Assembly: GCA_001801485.1 (NCBI GenBank)
Contig: MGXV01000071.1
Span: forward strand, 1 to 53,439
Reading direction: 5' to 3'
Length of the DNA: 53,439 nucleotides
Source of the DNA: Gammaproteobacteria bacterium RIFCSPHIGHO2_12_FULL_37_14
Lineage (GTDB): Bacteria > Pseudomonadota > Gammaproteobacteria > DSM-16500
The notes beneath the pieces are model-generated. The model saw nothing but the letters and a program-made list of their open reading frames with translations, was not told the origin of the DNA and searched no databases. Below are positions 9,565 to 18,704 of the stretch, in pieces (positions within the stretch are counted from its first letter, which is position 1; each line of letters begins with the position of its first letter). The translations under genes were made by a program, and so were the position numbers.

Positions 9565-10480
9565 AGCTTCTGCGCCTGGCTCGCTAATGTTATTAGGTGA
9601 GTACGCTGTTCTTCATGGAAAGCAAGCCTTAGTTTGTGCGATCAATAAACGAATCACGGTTTCACTTTCTCCACGCACGGATCAACAAGTGATGATTTAT
9701 TCAACGGATCTTGGAACATATACCACTTCACTGCAACAACTCAAAATTGAAAAACCGTTTCAATTTGTTTTGGGTGCATTCAAACATTATCAATCCAAAC
9801 TGAGACAAGGTTGTGATGTAACGATTGAAACTGACTTCTCTGATCAAATAGGATTAGGTTCATCAGCAGCAGTGACGGTAGCGACATTAGCTGTTTTAGC
9901 AACTTGGTTTAACACTAAAGTTGCTCCATTAGATTTAATTCGTCAAGGACGTCATGTCGTCAATCAAGTTCAAGGAGTAGGATCAGGTGCAGATATCGCT
10001 GCTTCCGTATATGGGGGTGTCGTTGGATATCAATCGCAACCTTTATATGCTGAGAAATTTTCTGTGACGCATCCTATTACAGTATTATATGCTGGATTTA
10101 AAACACCAACTGTTGTTGCTATACAATCGGTTCGGGATCGTTTTCATCATCATGCTCATATTTTCCAACATATTTGTCACAGCATAGGTCAATGTGCCAG
10201 TGATGGCATTCAAGCCATTCGCAAAAATGAGTGGATAAAATTGGGTGAAATTATGAGTATGCAACAAGGTATGCTAGAAGCTTTAGGTGTTAGTATGCCA
10301 ATTTTGCGAGAGTTACTCGATAATTTACGTAGCCAATCAGGAATTTTGGGCGCTAAAATTTCAGGTTCTGGATTAGGTGATTGCGTCATTGGATTGGGTG
10401 AAGGCTTCAGTAGTGGCAGTGCAACACATTATGTTCCAGTAGAAATGACCATGCACGGAGTGCTGAGTGAAAAAATCTGA
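9554..10480 (+). CDS. mvaK2: Phosphomevalonate kinase
   Basis: About 308 residues from ATG 9554 (a GAGG lies four bases upstream; an earlier ATG at 9536 has no ribosome site). GHMP fold: ASAPGSLMLLGEYAVLHG at the start, IGLGSSAAV for ATP binding, GSGADIAASVYGG in the middle (characteristic of the ERG8-like phosphomevalonate kinases) and ISGSGLGDCV near the end. Its place between mevalonate kinase and the decarboxylase supports the middle phosphorylation step. It overlaps both neighbours (11 and 14 nt), indicating translational coupling. Confidence 0.85.
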   Translation: MQFKASAPGSLMLLGEYAVLHGKQALVCAINKRITVSLSPRTDQQVMIYSTDLGTYTTSLQQLKIEKPFQFVLGAFKHYQSKLRQGCDVTIETDFSDQIGLGSSAAVTVATLAVLATWFNTKVAPLDLIRQGRHVVNQVQGVGSGADIAASVYGGVVGYQSQPLYAEKFSVTHPITVLYAGFKTPTVVAIQSVRDRFHHHAHIFQHICHSIGQCASDGIQAIRKNEWIKLGEIMSMQQGMLEALGVSMPILRELLDNLRSQSGILGAKISGSGLGDCVIGLGEGFSSGSATHYVPVEMTMHGVLSEKI

Positions 10481-11468
10481 TGTCGTACATGCTATTTTTC
10501 ACGGGAATATTCCGCAAAAACCAATACGAGAAAAAGGCTTAGCATTTGCACCAACAAATATAGCGTTGTGTAAATATTGGGGTAAGCGTGACACTGAACT
10601 TAATTTACCGGTGACCTCTAGTCTTTCAGTAACCTTGCCGGATAAGGGCACAATGACTAGTATGATGTTGCATGATCAACCATGTGATCGTGTGATTGTC
10701 AACAGTCAGGAGTTATCGGCAGAATCAACATTTGTCAAACGTTTAGTTGAATTTCTCGATTTATTCCGTCCTGCTAAAACTTGGTATTTGCAGATTGATA
10801 TTGATATTAATATTCCTGTTGCTGCAGGTTTGGCATCATCAGCGAGCGGTTTTGCCTCATTAATTCTAGCATTAAATAATATATTTGAGTGGCAGTTAAC
10901 GAATCGTGATTTATCTATATTAGCTCGCTTAGGTAGCGGTAGTGCTTCGCGTTCATTTTGGTTAGGATTTGTTGAATGGTACGCAGGTGTGCAACCGGAT
11001 GGCATGGATTGTTTTGCAGAACCACTTTCTGTGGAATGGCCACAACTTTGTGTAGGATTACTAACACTTGATACTTCGGAAAAAGCTATTTCATCGCGGA
11101 AGGCGATGCAGCATACGGTAAATAGTAGTGTTTTATATAGTTGTTGGCCAAGAAAGGTTTCTCAAGATTTAGCCATTATCAAGCAAGCATTAAAAGTAAA
11201 AAATTTTCCGCTTTTAGGGGGCACATCTGAATCCAATGCATTGTCTATGCATGCAACGATGTTAAGCAGTTGGCCATCAATTTGTTATTTTTTACCTGAA
11301 ACAATCGCAGCAATGCATAAGATATGGGCATTACGTCGTGACAATTTGGAGCTTTATTTTACCCAAGATGCGGGTCCAAATTTGAAATTATTATTTCTTG
11401 AGAAGGATCAAGACATAGTTAAAACACACTTTCCACAAGCAGAGAGGGTGAAATTATTTGAGTCGTAG
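10467..11468 (+). CDS. mvaD: Diphosphomevalonate decarboxylase
   Basis: 333 residues with a GTG start inside the end of the kinase gene. The family signature APTNIALCKYWGKRD is at the N-terminus, PVTSSLSVTL follows, the ATP loop is AAGLASSASGFA, and GSGSASRS leads to the catalytic region with DGMDCFAEP. It makes isopentenyl diphosphate from mevalonate diphosphate with loss of CO2. Last gene of the operon; it converges with the protease gene on the other strand, 23 nt away. Confidence 0.93.
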   Translation: MKKSDVVHAIFHGNIPQKPIREKGLAFAPTNIALCKYWGKRDTELNLPVTSSLSVTLPDKGTMTSMMLHDQPCDRVIVNSQELSAESTFVKRLVEFLDLFRPAKTWYLQIDIDINIPVAAGLASSASGFASLILALNNIFEWQLTNRDLSILARLGSGSASRSFWLGFVEWYAGVQPDGMDCFAEPLSVEWPQLCVGLLTLDTSEKAISSRKAMQHTVNSSVLYSCWPRKVSQDLAIIKQALKVKNFPLLGGTSESNALSMHATMLSSWPSICYFLPETIAAMHKIWALRRDNLELYFTQDAGPNLKLLFLEKDQDIVKTHFPQAERVKLFES

Positions 11469-11491
11469 TCATCACCGTTTGATGTAAACGT

Positions 11492-12679
11492 TTACCATGG
11501 TAGCATGGGATGGATGGTCACCTTTTTTGAATCCTCACCCTCACCTAAATTAAATTGTAAACGTGTTTTACCTGGTTTGCCTTTTTCACACATGGTACTT
11601 TCCTCTAATACTTTTTTATTTTCTCCCGTAAAATAGCGCGCTCTTTCTAATTGATGATAGATAGTTGGTGGTTGTGTCTGATTATGTTCTAATGTTCTCA
11701 GCCATTCTTGACGCAATTTCATATAAGTTTCCGATTCAAAAAAACGCGGGGTGCTTTTTAATGGAGTTTGCTGCCGTAAAATCGTTGCTCGTGTTGAGGA
11801 AATTGGTTGATCGGGTGGTAAGTGCTCCGCTGGAGGTAGTTGCGGTTCTTTAGGAATTTCTTCAACAACAAAATATTTTTGCCTCTTACGAGCATAAAAA
11901 TTTGCTAGGCTTGTTGCGGTACCTAATAATTCTGCTGAAGCACAATCGGCATCTTCTTCTATTTTTTTACTAAAAAAATTATTAAATTTATCGCGACTAT
12001 TACTCAGACTATAAGCATGGTATTTAGTTCTAGCGAGAACGAATTCATCAAATACTAGTGAACAAAACCCCACATATGCTAATCGCTTAGTCATCGCATC
12101 ACCAGTCCACATATGTTCAAGCATTTTCAACACTATTCCTAGCCGTAAACCCCAAAAAATAGAATTCATTCCTACGAGTAATAAAGAATGATGGTGCGTG
12201 ATATGCCTTGCTTCATGACCTCCTAAAGCATAAAGGTCATCATCTGGATAATTGGTCACATTGGGGTCAATGCGAATTCTTGCATAAGAATATTTTTCAG
12301 TTAATGATAAGCCGCTCACTGCATCCATAGCTGTTACTGCAGGATAATAAAATTGCGGATCTAAATGTTCATTATTAGGATAAACACCAAAATATAATTT
12401 TCTTTTATAGCCACTGTCGAGAACAGCTTGCCGTATGATTTCAAGTGCATGTGCACTTCTTAGTAAGGCTAATTTTTCATTAGGTGAAGAGGCTGCCTCT
12501 GACTGAGAGCGCAATTGCTGAATCGCTTCATTGCTATCCTTAGATAAGCCATTTTGGATATCGCGCTTAGGCATGGATAGGAGTACTAACTGATCAAAGA
12601 CGATAGTAGTTACCATACCAATGAACCCCCCACCAGCCCATTGACTTAACGTTTTTATTAATACCTGAGAAAACTTCAT
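11492..12679 (-). CDS. M48-like membrane zinc metalloprotease
   Basis: 395 residues. A zinc site HEARH (about 155-159) fits HExxH and is followed some 80 residues on by EEDAD (about 241-245), as in M48 peptidases where a distal Glu is the third ligand. A hydrophobic N-terminal segment (about 18-36) and another right after the zinc helix (about 165-188) indicate a membrane-anchored enzyme. The C-terminal 130 residues are Pro/Gln-rich and polar, not part of the usual domain. ATG 12679 follows AGGGG by five bases and is preferred over a GTG two codons upstream. The substrate is unknown; the tail is unlike HtpX or BepA. Confidence 0.6.
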   Translation of the reverse strand: MKFSQVLIKTLSQWAGGGFIGMVTTIVFDQLVLLSMPKRDIQNGLSKDSNEAIQQLRSQSEAASSPNEKLALLRSAHALEIIRQAVLDSGYKRKLYFGVYPNNEHLDPQFYYPAVTAMDAVSGLSLTEKYSYARIRIDPNVTNYPDDDLYALGGHEARHITHHHSLLLVGMNSIFWGLRLGIVLKMLEHMWTGDAMTKRLAYVGFCSLVFDEFVLARTKYHAYSLSNSRDKFNNFFSKKIEEDADCASAELLGTATSLANFYARKRQKYFVVEEIPKEPQLPPAEHLPPDQPISSTRATILRQQTPLKSTPRFFESETYMKLRQEWLRTLEHNQTQPPTIYHQLERARYFTGENKKVLEESTMCEKGKPGKTRLQFNLGEGEDSKKVTIHPMLPW

Positions 12680-12717
12680 GATCACCCCTATTTCAGTCGT
12701 TATTGATTTTTTATGGT

Positions 12718-12729
12718 AGTACTAGTACT
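12718..12729. promoter_or_regulatory. Perfect palindrome upstream of the M48-like gene
   Basis: AGTACTAGTACT is fully self-complementary and lies about 40 nt upstream of the start codon, in the promoter zone of the minus-strand gene. It could be an operator; no regulator is adjacent. Confidence 0.3.
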
Positions 12730-12902
12730 TTTTTGTCATTATAACGAGCGGCAGTAGTATAGCAAATGAATTGTAAACAGACCCTAAAATATTCATTCCT
12801 CAGATTTTAATGCCGATACTGGTTAGCTTTCGCTGGCATGACAAGCTGTTGCTTATCCCAAATTTGTGTTACAACCGTTTCAGGTACGGTAATAATTTTA
12901 AC

Positions 12903-14768
12903 TTATGGCGTGCCTGGGTTTAATCCCTGATCTTTAGTTTCTCGAGCTGCTTTTTCCGTTAAAACATCCTTATAAATTTGTTCATATTCATTTTTAATTT
13001 CATTGATATTGATTGCATCGACAAAATCTCGATAAAAAGGACGTCTAGTGGATTTTTCAGCATATTTTTCTTGATATTCAATAAATTCATCTTGTATAGC
13101 TTGAAAAACATAGTCGCCGTTTTGAATAATAAAATCTTGAAATTCAGGCATACTGATTAGAACTTTACGTATTTGCTGAATACGACTCGCCTCATGATTG
13201 GCAATATCATCAATTAAATTTTTCATGTTCCCGGTTTTTTCATCTTTTACAGCCAAATTTTTGCGAATATTCAATTCAGCAAGCGAGCGATACATTTGAT
13301 CAGTCGTTAACACGAATTTAAGAAATGTTTTGAATTTATGAAAAATAAATACGGGATGAACAGCAAGTTTTATGAAAATTTCATTGTCGTGACGAGTAAA
13401 CAAATTCTCTGCTGCATCATAAATAGCAGACATGGTATCAACCATGGATTTAGTTAAGTAAGTGATTTTAGTAGGCCAATAATAAAAACCATTTAAGGCA
13501 TCCTGGATGTTTGGAAAATTACGAATGTCGTTTGCCGTGACAATAAAAGAAGTTTCATTCGGTAATCTGCCACGTAGCCAACGATCAATAAAATATATAT
13601 CTTTAAATTTACTTAGAATTGGCCATAATGACATGTCAAAATCAATCATCGTTCCATCTTTTGCCATATTTCGATTATGATTATCGCCTTCTTCGAAAAC
13701 GTATCGAGCCGACAGACCCATTCCTAAGCCTTTCACGATTCGATAATTTATTAAATCAGTGACACTAATTTTAAAATCTTTTCCAAAAATTTTTTCCTGA
13801 AGTACATCATTCCTGTCCATATTATCAAGGCCAAGATTTTTTTGTTTGGCGATTTTATCCATTTCTTCTAATTGTTTTATTTGCTCGATCGGAAATTCTT
13901 GAATGTTGCCTTGTTGAATAAGGGTTGATAAGGTTTGTGCACTTTTGAGAGTCATATCCAGTAGATGTGCTTCATCATGGTTTTTTTCCGGGAGAAATTT
14001 TTTTCGATCTTCAAGTAATTTTATCAATGGCGTTAGTGTAGAACTGCTATCAATATCTAATTTCAAAAATGTTTCTAGATAACTAGCTAGCCATACAGCA
14101 GTAGGAGTGATATCAGAATAAAAATTTAATTGATTTTTATAAAAGTTAATTTGATTTTTTGCGAATTGAGTCCATGAATTAAGATAGCTACCCTGTGGAT
14201 CAGTAGCGGTTCGATCAAGGCATTTTGTTAAAAGTTTAATATTTTCAATTAATAGATGATGTTGATAATGACTATTATTTTCAATGAATTCAATATGAGT
14301 GTCTTTTTCTAGTAAGGGATCGCTGCGATTGGATTTAAATGGTTTACCTTTAGAATTAAGGCCGACAAACGAATAATCTTCCTTGTCATCGTAATAAGCA
14401 TGCGCAGATGGAATCTTATCGGGAACTAATAATCGGTAACAGTCGCAGCAAAATGCTTCTAGCTCAGAAACAGGAGAATTGGGGATATTATTTTTGAAAT
14501 AATATAAATGGGCTTTTTGTATCTCGTATATTTTTTTTTTGATTGTTTTATTGATGGCGTGGAAAGATTTTCTTTTTTTTGGATCTTCATTAGCTTTATT
14601 AAAAAAATTAAGCTCGCTGAGTGGTTTTGCTTTCGGTGGAAGGTAACTTGGTAGTAGAGGATCTAAAAGGTAAAAATCATTTAATTGCGAATTTAGCGAG
14701 CTTATCCCTAGTCCATTGTTAGCAATTTCTTCTGAGCCAGGTCTCCTTAACTCTCTGCCTGAAGCCAT
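12903..14768 (-). CDS. Putative effector with kinase-like catalytic loop
   Basis: 621 residues from ATG 14768 (GGGGGA about seven bases upstream; the frame also has a TTG at 14819 without support). I do not recognise a named family. The middle contains GDNHNRN (about 361-367) followed nine residues on by IDFDMS (about 375-380), the arrangement of the catalytic loop and metal-binding Asp in PI3/4-kinase-like and HipA-like folds (D-x-H-x-x-N, then D-F-D). An N-lobe candidate is the strand pair around YSFVGLNSKGKPFKS (about 132-146). The N-terminal and C-terminal parts are helical and charged. It has no membrane segment. The kinase reading is motif-based only. Confidence 0.5.
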   Translation of the reverse strand: MASGRELRRPGSEEIANNGLGISSLNSQLNDFYLLDPLLPSYLPPKAKPLSELNFFNKANEDPKKRKSFHAINKTIKKKIYEIQKAHLYYFKNNIPNSPVSELEAFCCDCYRLLVPDKIPSAHAYYDDKEDYSFVGLNSKGKPFKSNRSDPLLEKDTHIEFIENNSHYQHHLLIENIKLLTKCLDRTATDPQGSYLNSWTQFAKNQINFYKNQLNFYSDITPTAVWLASYLETFLKLDIDSSSTLTPLIKLLEDRKKFLPEKNHDEAHLLDMTLKSAQTLSTLIQQGNIQEFPIEQIKQLEEMDKIAKQKNLGLDNMDRNDVLQEKIFGKDFKISVTDLINYRIVKGLGMGLSARYVFEEGDNHNRNMAKDGTMIDFDMSLWPILSKFKDIYFIDRWLRGRLPNETSFIVTANDIRNFPNIQDALNGFYYWPTKITYLTKSMVDTMSAIYDAAENLFTRHDNEIFIKLAVHPVFIFHKFKTFLKFVLTTDQMYRSLAELNIRKNLAVKDEKTGNMKNLIDDIANHEASRIQQIRKVLISMPEFQDFIIQNGDYVFQAIQDEFIEYQEKYAEKSTRRPFYRDFVDAININEIKNEYEQIYKDVLTEKAARETKDQGLNPGTP

Positions 14769-14898
14769 GCTTCGATCCCCCGGTCCATTTCTTATAAGGG
14801 TATTTTTTAACCCTATCAAAGAAATATTAAGGAAATCTTAAGAATAAAACAGTATAAATTTTGATCTATTCTTCGTTTGTTTAGGTAAATTTTTTATT

Positions 14899-15453
14899 TC
14901 AGATATTGGAAAATACTTCAAAGATGATTTGTAAGCTCGCAAATGCATATATTCCTGCAGCAACATCATCAATGACAATGCCAAAACCACCGTGTACTTT
15001 CTCATCGAGTAAGCGAATAGGCCAAGGTTTCCAGATATCAAAGAGACGAAATAATAAAAATCCCAGAATAATCCATCCATAGCCATGAGGCGCATGAATC
15101 ATCGTCACAAAAAAACCTGCGAACTCATCGATACACATGCCTGGATGATCATGCACATTGATTTCTCGACTGACACGTTCGCATAGCCATGAACTTGCAG
15201 CGATAAATAAAATTACAAAGCTAATATAATAAAACGAAGATAAATGTTGTAATAACAAATAAAAAGGGATGGCCATTAATGTGCCGAATGTTCCTGGTGC
15301 AACTGGCATCACACCACTGCCAAAGCCAAAAGCAATAAAATATCGAGGATCTTGCCATATTTTGTCAGGTAGAGGTGGAATTGATTTGCTACGGTTTTTA
15401 ATGACTTTAAAAATGTTGGTAACCGCTGGTTGCACCATGATATTGTCGTCCAT
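14899..15453 (-). CDS. pgpA: Phosphatidylglycerophosphatase A
   Basis: 184 residues; dephosphorylates phosphatidylglycerophosphate at the inner membrane. Family motifs are GFGSGVMPVAPGTFGTL, then HDHPGMCIDEFAGF with the catalytic acidic pair, and KPWPIRLLDEKVHGGFGIVIDD. Three to four hydrophobic stretches are visible. The start overlaps the end of thiL by up to 47 nt; ATG 15438 with AGGATGGA upstream is an equally good start. End of the nrdR-nusB-thiL-pgpA run, an order familiar from gammaproteobacteria. Confidence 0.93.
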   Translation of the reverse strand: MDDNIMVQPAVTNIFKVIKNRSKSIPPLPDKIWQDPRYFIAFGFGSGVMPVAPGTFGTLMAIPFYLLLQHLSSFYYISFVILFIAASSWLCERVSREINVHDHPGMCIDEFAGFFVTMIHAPHGYGWIILGFLLFRLFDIWKPWPIRLLDEKVHGGFGIVIDDVAAGIYAFASLQIIFEVFSNI

Positions 15454-16366
15454 CCTGATAATTTAATGTTAATCCAGTTTGTGCAGTGATCTTGCCAATG
15501 CAGGTATATTGACAAGGTTGCGATGCTAATTTTTCTATTAATTTAGCTTCTCGGATAGCCGGTACAGTAAAACATAATTCATAATCATCCCCGGCAGTGA
15601 GTGCTAATGCAATGGCTTCTTCGTTAGATAATGCGCGAGTCAGTGCTGGCGAGAGGGGAAGCGTATCGACATATAGAATGGCTCCTAGTTCACTTTGTTC
15701 TAAAATATGGCTTAAATCAGCAGCTAAACCATCTGAAATATCAATTGCTGCATGAGCAATATTTCTGAGCGATTCACCGATAGCTACCCGCGGTTCGGGT
15801 TGATTCAAGCGATTTAAAAGATAATGCTGATCTTGTTCGTTTAACGTAATATTTTTTTTTAGATAATGAAGAGCAAGACCAGCATCACCTAATGTACCTG
15901 TGACATAAATTAAATCGTCTGGCTTTGCATTTTTACGCAATAATGCCTGACACGTTGGAGTGAAACCAAATGCTTGGATGGTGATGGATAATGGCCCATG
16001 CGTTAAGTCACCGCCTATGAGTTGTATTTGATAATCGTTTGCGAGCATAAATAACCCACGGCTAAATTCTTGTAACCAGTGCTCATCATAATGTTCTAAA
16101 GTCAAAGCAAGTGTGATCCATGCTGGGGTGGCACCCATTGCTGCGAGATCACTTAGATTCACAGCGAGTGATTTGTAGCCGATATCGTAGGGCGAAGTAG
16201 ATAAAGGAAAATGAACGCCAGCAACTAAGGTATCGGTTGTGATGATGAGTTCTTGTCCGGATGGGATAGTGACGATAGCAGCATCATCACCAATACCGCA
16301 ATTCACATCGGATCGCTGTCGTGTTTGATTAGTAAAATATTTTTTGATGATGTCGAATTCATGCAT
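15407..16366 (-). CDS. thiL: Thiamine-monophosphate kinase
   Basis: 319 residues; phosphorylates thiamine phosphate to the diphosphate cofactor. The N-terminus has GIGDDAAIV, then ITTDTLVAGVHF and NLSDLAAMGATP, the metal- and ATP-binding motifs of the ThiL/PurM fold; DISDGLAADL and AGDDYELCF follow. ATG 16366 has GGGAG eight bases upstream. The upstream gap to nusB is filled by a hairpin repeat, so part of the transcription may stop before thiL. Confidence 0.95.
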   Translation of the reverse strand: MHEFDIIKKYFTNQTRQRSDVNCGIGDDAAIVTIPSGQELIITTDTLVAGVHFPLSTSPYDIGYKSLAVNLSDLAAMGATPAWITLALTLEHYDEHWLQEFSRGLFMLANDYQIQLIGGDLTHGPLSITIQAFGFTPTCQALLRKNAKPDDLIYVTGTLGDAGLALHYLKKNITLNEQDQHYLLNRLNQPEPRVAIGESLRNIAHAAIDISDGLAADLSHILEQSELGAILYVDTLPLSPALTRALSNEEAIALALTAGDDYELCFTVPAIREAKLIEKLASQPCQYTCIGKITAQTGLTLNYQDGRQYHGATSGYQHF

Positions 16367-16385
16367 TATCTAGCTCCCTTCAATC

Positions 16386-16460
16386 AGTCCCCCTTTGAAA
16401 AAGAGGGTGGGATGGGTTATTCAGTCCCCCCCTTTGAAAAAGGGGGGTTAGGGGGGATTT
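16386..16460. repeat. C-rich/G-rich hairpin repeat (two units) invading the nusB 3' end
   Basis: Two related units begin CAGTCCCCC and CAGTCCCCCC. The second forms a perfect 9-bp stem, CCCCCCTTT (16427-16435) with AAAGGGGGG (16439-16447) around a GAA loop, followed by TTAGGGGGGATT. The first unit is a degenerate copy. This type of dispersed palindrome, giving PPFxKGG-type peptides when translated, is known from many bacterial genomes. Here it fills the nusB-thiL gap and codes the last residues of nusB. It may also act as a terminator in either direction. Confidence 0.75.
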
Positions 16461-16920
16461 CCCCGCTGCGATTTTTTTTTGCCACCCGATCTAATATGCC
16501 ATTAACGAATTTGTAACCTTCTACGGAACCAAATTTCTTAGTGAGTTGTAGTGCTTCATTAATAATTACGCGGTAAGGAACATCAGGACGTTTCATTAAC
16601 TCATAAGTTGCCAAACGTAATACAGCAAGCTCCACCGGATCAATATCGTGAAAGCTACGTCCTAAAAAAGGTTTAATTTCTTGATCAATTTCCTGTTGAA
16701 ATTGTGGAATACCATGTATTAATTCTTGAAAATAGGCTAAATCAAATTTTTTATCAATGTGATGACGCAAAAATTCACCTTCTAAATCATTCAGAGGTGT
16801 CCCTGCGATTTGCCATTGATACATGGCTTGAATAGCATAACGTCGAGCATTATGCCGAGCTGCAAAATCAATGGGTTTGATTTCTTGATCGTTTTGTGGC
16901 TGTTTTGGGTCGTTTGGCAT
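16417..16920 (-). CDS. nusB: Transcription antitermination factor NusB
   Basis: About 167 residues from ATG 16920. All-helical NusB domain: [20 protein letters not shown] at the start, then [24 protein letters not shown] and [15 protein letters not shown], ending [15 protein letters not shown]. It binds NusE and boxA RNA for rRNA antitermination. The final 17 residues ([17 protein letters not shown]) come from the adjacent hairpin repeat and are not part of the normal fold. The start is uncertain: the frame continues upstream within nrdR, with another ATG at 16956, but this start gives the usual length. It overlaps nrdR by 53 nt. Confidence 0.92.
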   Translation of the reverse strand: MPNDPKQPQNDQEIKPIDFAARHNARRYAIQAMYQWQIAGTPLNDLEGEFLRHHIDKKFDLAYFQELIHGIPQFQQEIDQEIKPFLGRSFHDIDPVELAVLRLATYELMKRPDVPYRVIINEALQLTKKFGSVEGYKFVNGILDRVAKKNRSGEIPPNPPFSKGGTE

Positions 16921-17368
16921 GTCGAGTAAGCCTGGTAATTTCTCTTCTAAATTCATCGATATCTTGAAAGCAACGATAGACAGATGCAAATCGAACATAA
17001 GCAACTTGATCCAGTTGATGCAATTCTTCCATGACCCATTCTCCCAAATGAGCAGAAGGAATTTCCCGTTCTCCGCTGGTTACTGCTTTGCGAATGATAC
17101 GTCCAATTGCAATTTCAACTTGTTCAATACTGACTGGGCGCTTTTCTAATGCGCGCATCATACCGGCACGTAATTTTTCTTCACTAAATAGGGCTCTACG
17201 TCCATCACGCTTAATGACACGTGGTAAAGTTAACTCTGCAGATTCATAGGTGGTGAATCTTTCTTTGCATTTTGGGCATTCGCGCCGCCGACGTGTTTGA
17301 TTGCCTTCACGAAGCAGGCGCGAATCAATGACTTTAGTATCATCCGTATGACAAAATGGGCAGTACAT
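16868..17368 (-). CDS. nrdR: Transcriptional repressor NrdR
   Basis: 166 residues; zinc-ribbon plus ATP-cone repressor of ribonucleotide reductase genes. The N-terminal zinc ribbon is CPFC (3-6) with CPKC (about 31-34), followed by RFTTYE and the ATP-cone starting at [16 protein letters not shown]. The C-terminal tail [16 protein letters not shown] is a basic extension. First of the nrdR-nusB-thiL-pgpA run; about 90 nt downstream of ispA. Confidence 0.95.
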   Translation of the reverse strand: MYCPFCHTDDTKVIDSRLLREGNQTRRRRECPKCKERFTTYESAELTLPRVIKRDGRRALFSEEKLRAGMMRALEKRPVSIEQVEIAIGRIIRKAVTSGEREIPSAHLGEWVMEELHQLDQVAYVRFASVYRCFQDIDEFRREITRLTRHAKRPKTATKRSRNQTH

Positions 17369-17456
17369 GTCTGAACTTCGCTCACAATTCGGAGAGTGTA
17401 GCGGATTTATGTCACTATGCCTAGCCTAGATGTTGATGAGAGCAAAGAAAAAATAC

Positions 17457-18377
17457 TTATCTTTTCCGCTGTAGCAAATATCCAGTCAAATCGCGAAGTA
17501 ATTGCGCTTTATGCCCAAACACATTAATCGCCTCAAGCGCATCATAGTACAGTGTTTGAACTCTTGCTTTTGCTTGATCCAGTCCACAGAGCAATGGATA
17601 AGTCAGCTTGCTATTTTTAACATCCATTCCTTGAGGCTTACCGAGTTGTTCAGTAGCTGTTTCGACATCTAAAATATCATCTTGAATTTGAAATGCCAGG
17701 CCGATACCTTCGCCAAATCGTGCAAGCGATTGATGATGAAGTTCATCGTCATCATTAGAGCTTAATCGCCCTAATTCAACACAAGCAGATAGCAGCATCC
17801 CGGTTTTTAAGCGATACATACTTTCTAATAAATCTTGAGAAATAGCGCTATCACTCATCGCTGATAAATCCAATGCTTGACCAGCAGCCATGCCAAAGGG
17901 ACCGCAAGCTTTACTTAACGTGCTCATCATTTCTAAACGTCTTTGTGGTCGTAACGAAGCTGGATGACTAGCAATTATTTGCATCGCTAGGGTATGCATC
18001 GCATCGCCGGTTAACACAGCCATTCCATCGCCATAGACAGTGTGACAAGTCGGTTTACCACGACGTAAATCTGCATTATCCATACAAGGCAAATCATCAT
18101 GGATGAGCGAATAGGTGTGAATCAGTTCAACCACGCAGGCAGGTATATCGCTATTTTCCAAAGGCGCATCAAAAATTTGTCCAGTGGCATAGATCAACAT
18201 AGGCCGAATAAGTTTGCCTTGATTGTGTAAAGTATATTCCATTGCATTTTTTAGTTCTAAGGCGGGGATATTTTGTAGGTAAACATGATAAATTTTTGCC
18301 AGGCGCGCAGAACAAGATTGTAAAAGTGTCTCTAATGATAAATTAGTTGTCGTGCTCATTTTTTTCAGGGCTCTCAT
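17457..18377 (-). CDS. ispA: Farnesyl diphosphate synthase (polyprenyl synthetase)
   Basis: 306 residues from ATG 18377, which has AAGGAAG six bases upstream; the frame is open further (to 18458) inside xseB without support. Joins isopentenyl units to dimethylallyl diphosphate to give C15. The first aspartate-rich motif is DDLPCMDNADLRRG, the second QIQDDILDV; GKLIRPML binds diphosphate. It overlaps xseB by 35 nt, the order seen in many proteobacteria, although dxs does not follow here, which fits an organism using the mevalonate route encoded at 6222-11468. Confidence 0.95.
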   Translation of the reverse strand: MRALKKMSTTTNLSLETLLQSCSARLAKIYHVYLQNIPALELKNAMEYTLHNQGKLIRPMLIYATGQIFDAPLENSDIPACVVELIHTYSLIHDDLPCMDNADLRRGKPTCHTVYGDGMAVLTGDAMHTLAMQIIASHPASLRPQRRLEMMSTLSKACGPFGMAAGQALDLSAMSDSAISQDLLESMYRLKTGMLLSACVELGRLSSNDDDELHHQSLARFGEGIGLAFQIQDDILDVETATEQLGKPQGMDVKNSKLTYPLLCGLDQAKARVQTLYYDALEAINVFGHKAQLLRDLTGYLLQRKR

Positions 18378-18615
18378 CTTGTTCTTCCTTATAGATTGAT
18401 AATTCTTCCTGAGTATTATGTTGGATGAGGATTTGTACCTTTTGCTCTGCTTCTTCAAGGGTCTTTTGACAATGTTTAACCAATGTTACCCCGCGCTCAA
18501 AATGCGTAAGAGATTCTTCCAAGGTCAACTCCCCATGTTCCATTTTGTCAATGAGTTGCGTCACCTCAGAAAGCGATTCTTCAAGACTGGGTAGCTTATT
18601 AGGTCGTTTTGTCAC
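18343..18615 (-). CDS. xseB: Exodeoxyribonuclease VII small subunit
   Basis: 90 residues from GTG 18615, which follows a strong AAAGGAGG about ten bases upstream; the frame runs back to an ATG at 18654 without one. The core SLEESLSEVTQLIDKMEHGE and LEESLTHFERGVTLVKHCQ is the conserved helical hairpin of XseB. The acidic tail (EEQDESPEKNEHDN) is overlapped by ispA. No xseA is in the window. Confidence 0.93.
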   Translation of the reverse strand: MTKRPNKLPSLEESLSEVTQLIDKMEHGELTLEESLTHFERGVTLVKHCQKTLEEAEQKVQILIQHNTQEELSIYKEEQDESPEKNEHDN

Positions 18616-18704
18616 TGGACACTTTCCTCCTTTACAGGATGAAAGGTAGCGCATATTTGGTTGATATACAAGAGCTAGTACGGGTTTCGAGCATGGCTAA
18701 AAAA

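Noticed and set aside
14838..15095. Minus-strand frame of 85 codons overlapping pgpA
   Set aside because: It is out of frame with the clear pgpA gene and has no own signals.
16253..16516. Plus-strand frame reading through the hairpin repeat (PPFEKGG-type residues)
   Set aside because: It lies opposite thiL and nusB; the peptide is the known translation artefact of this repeat type.
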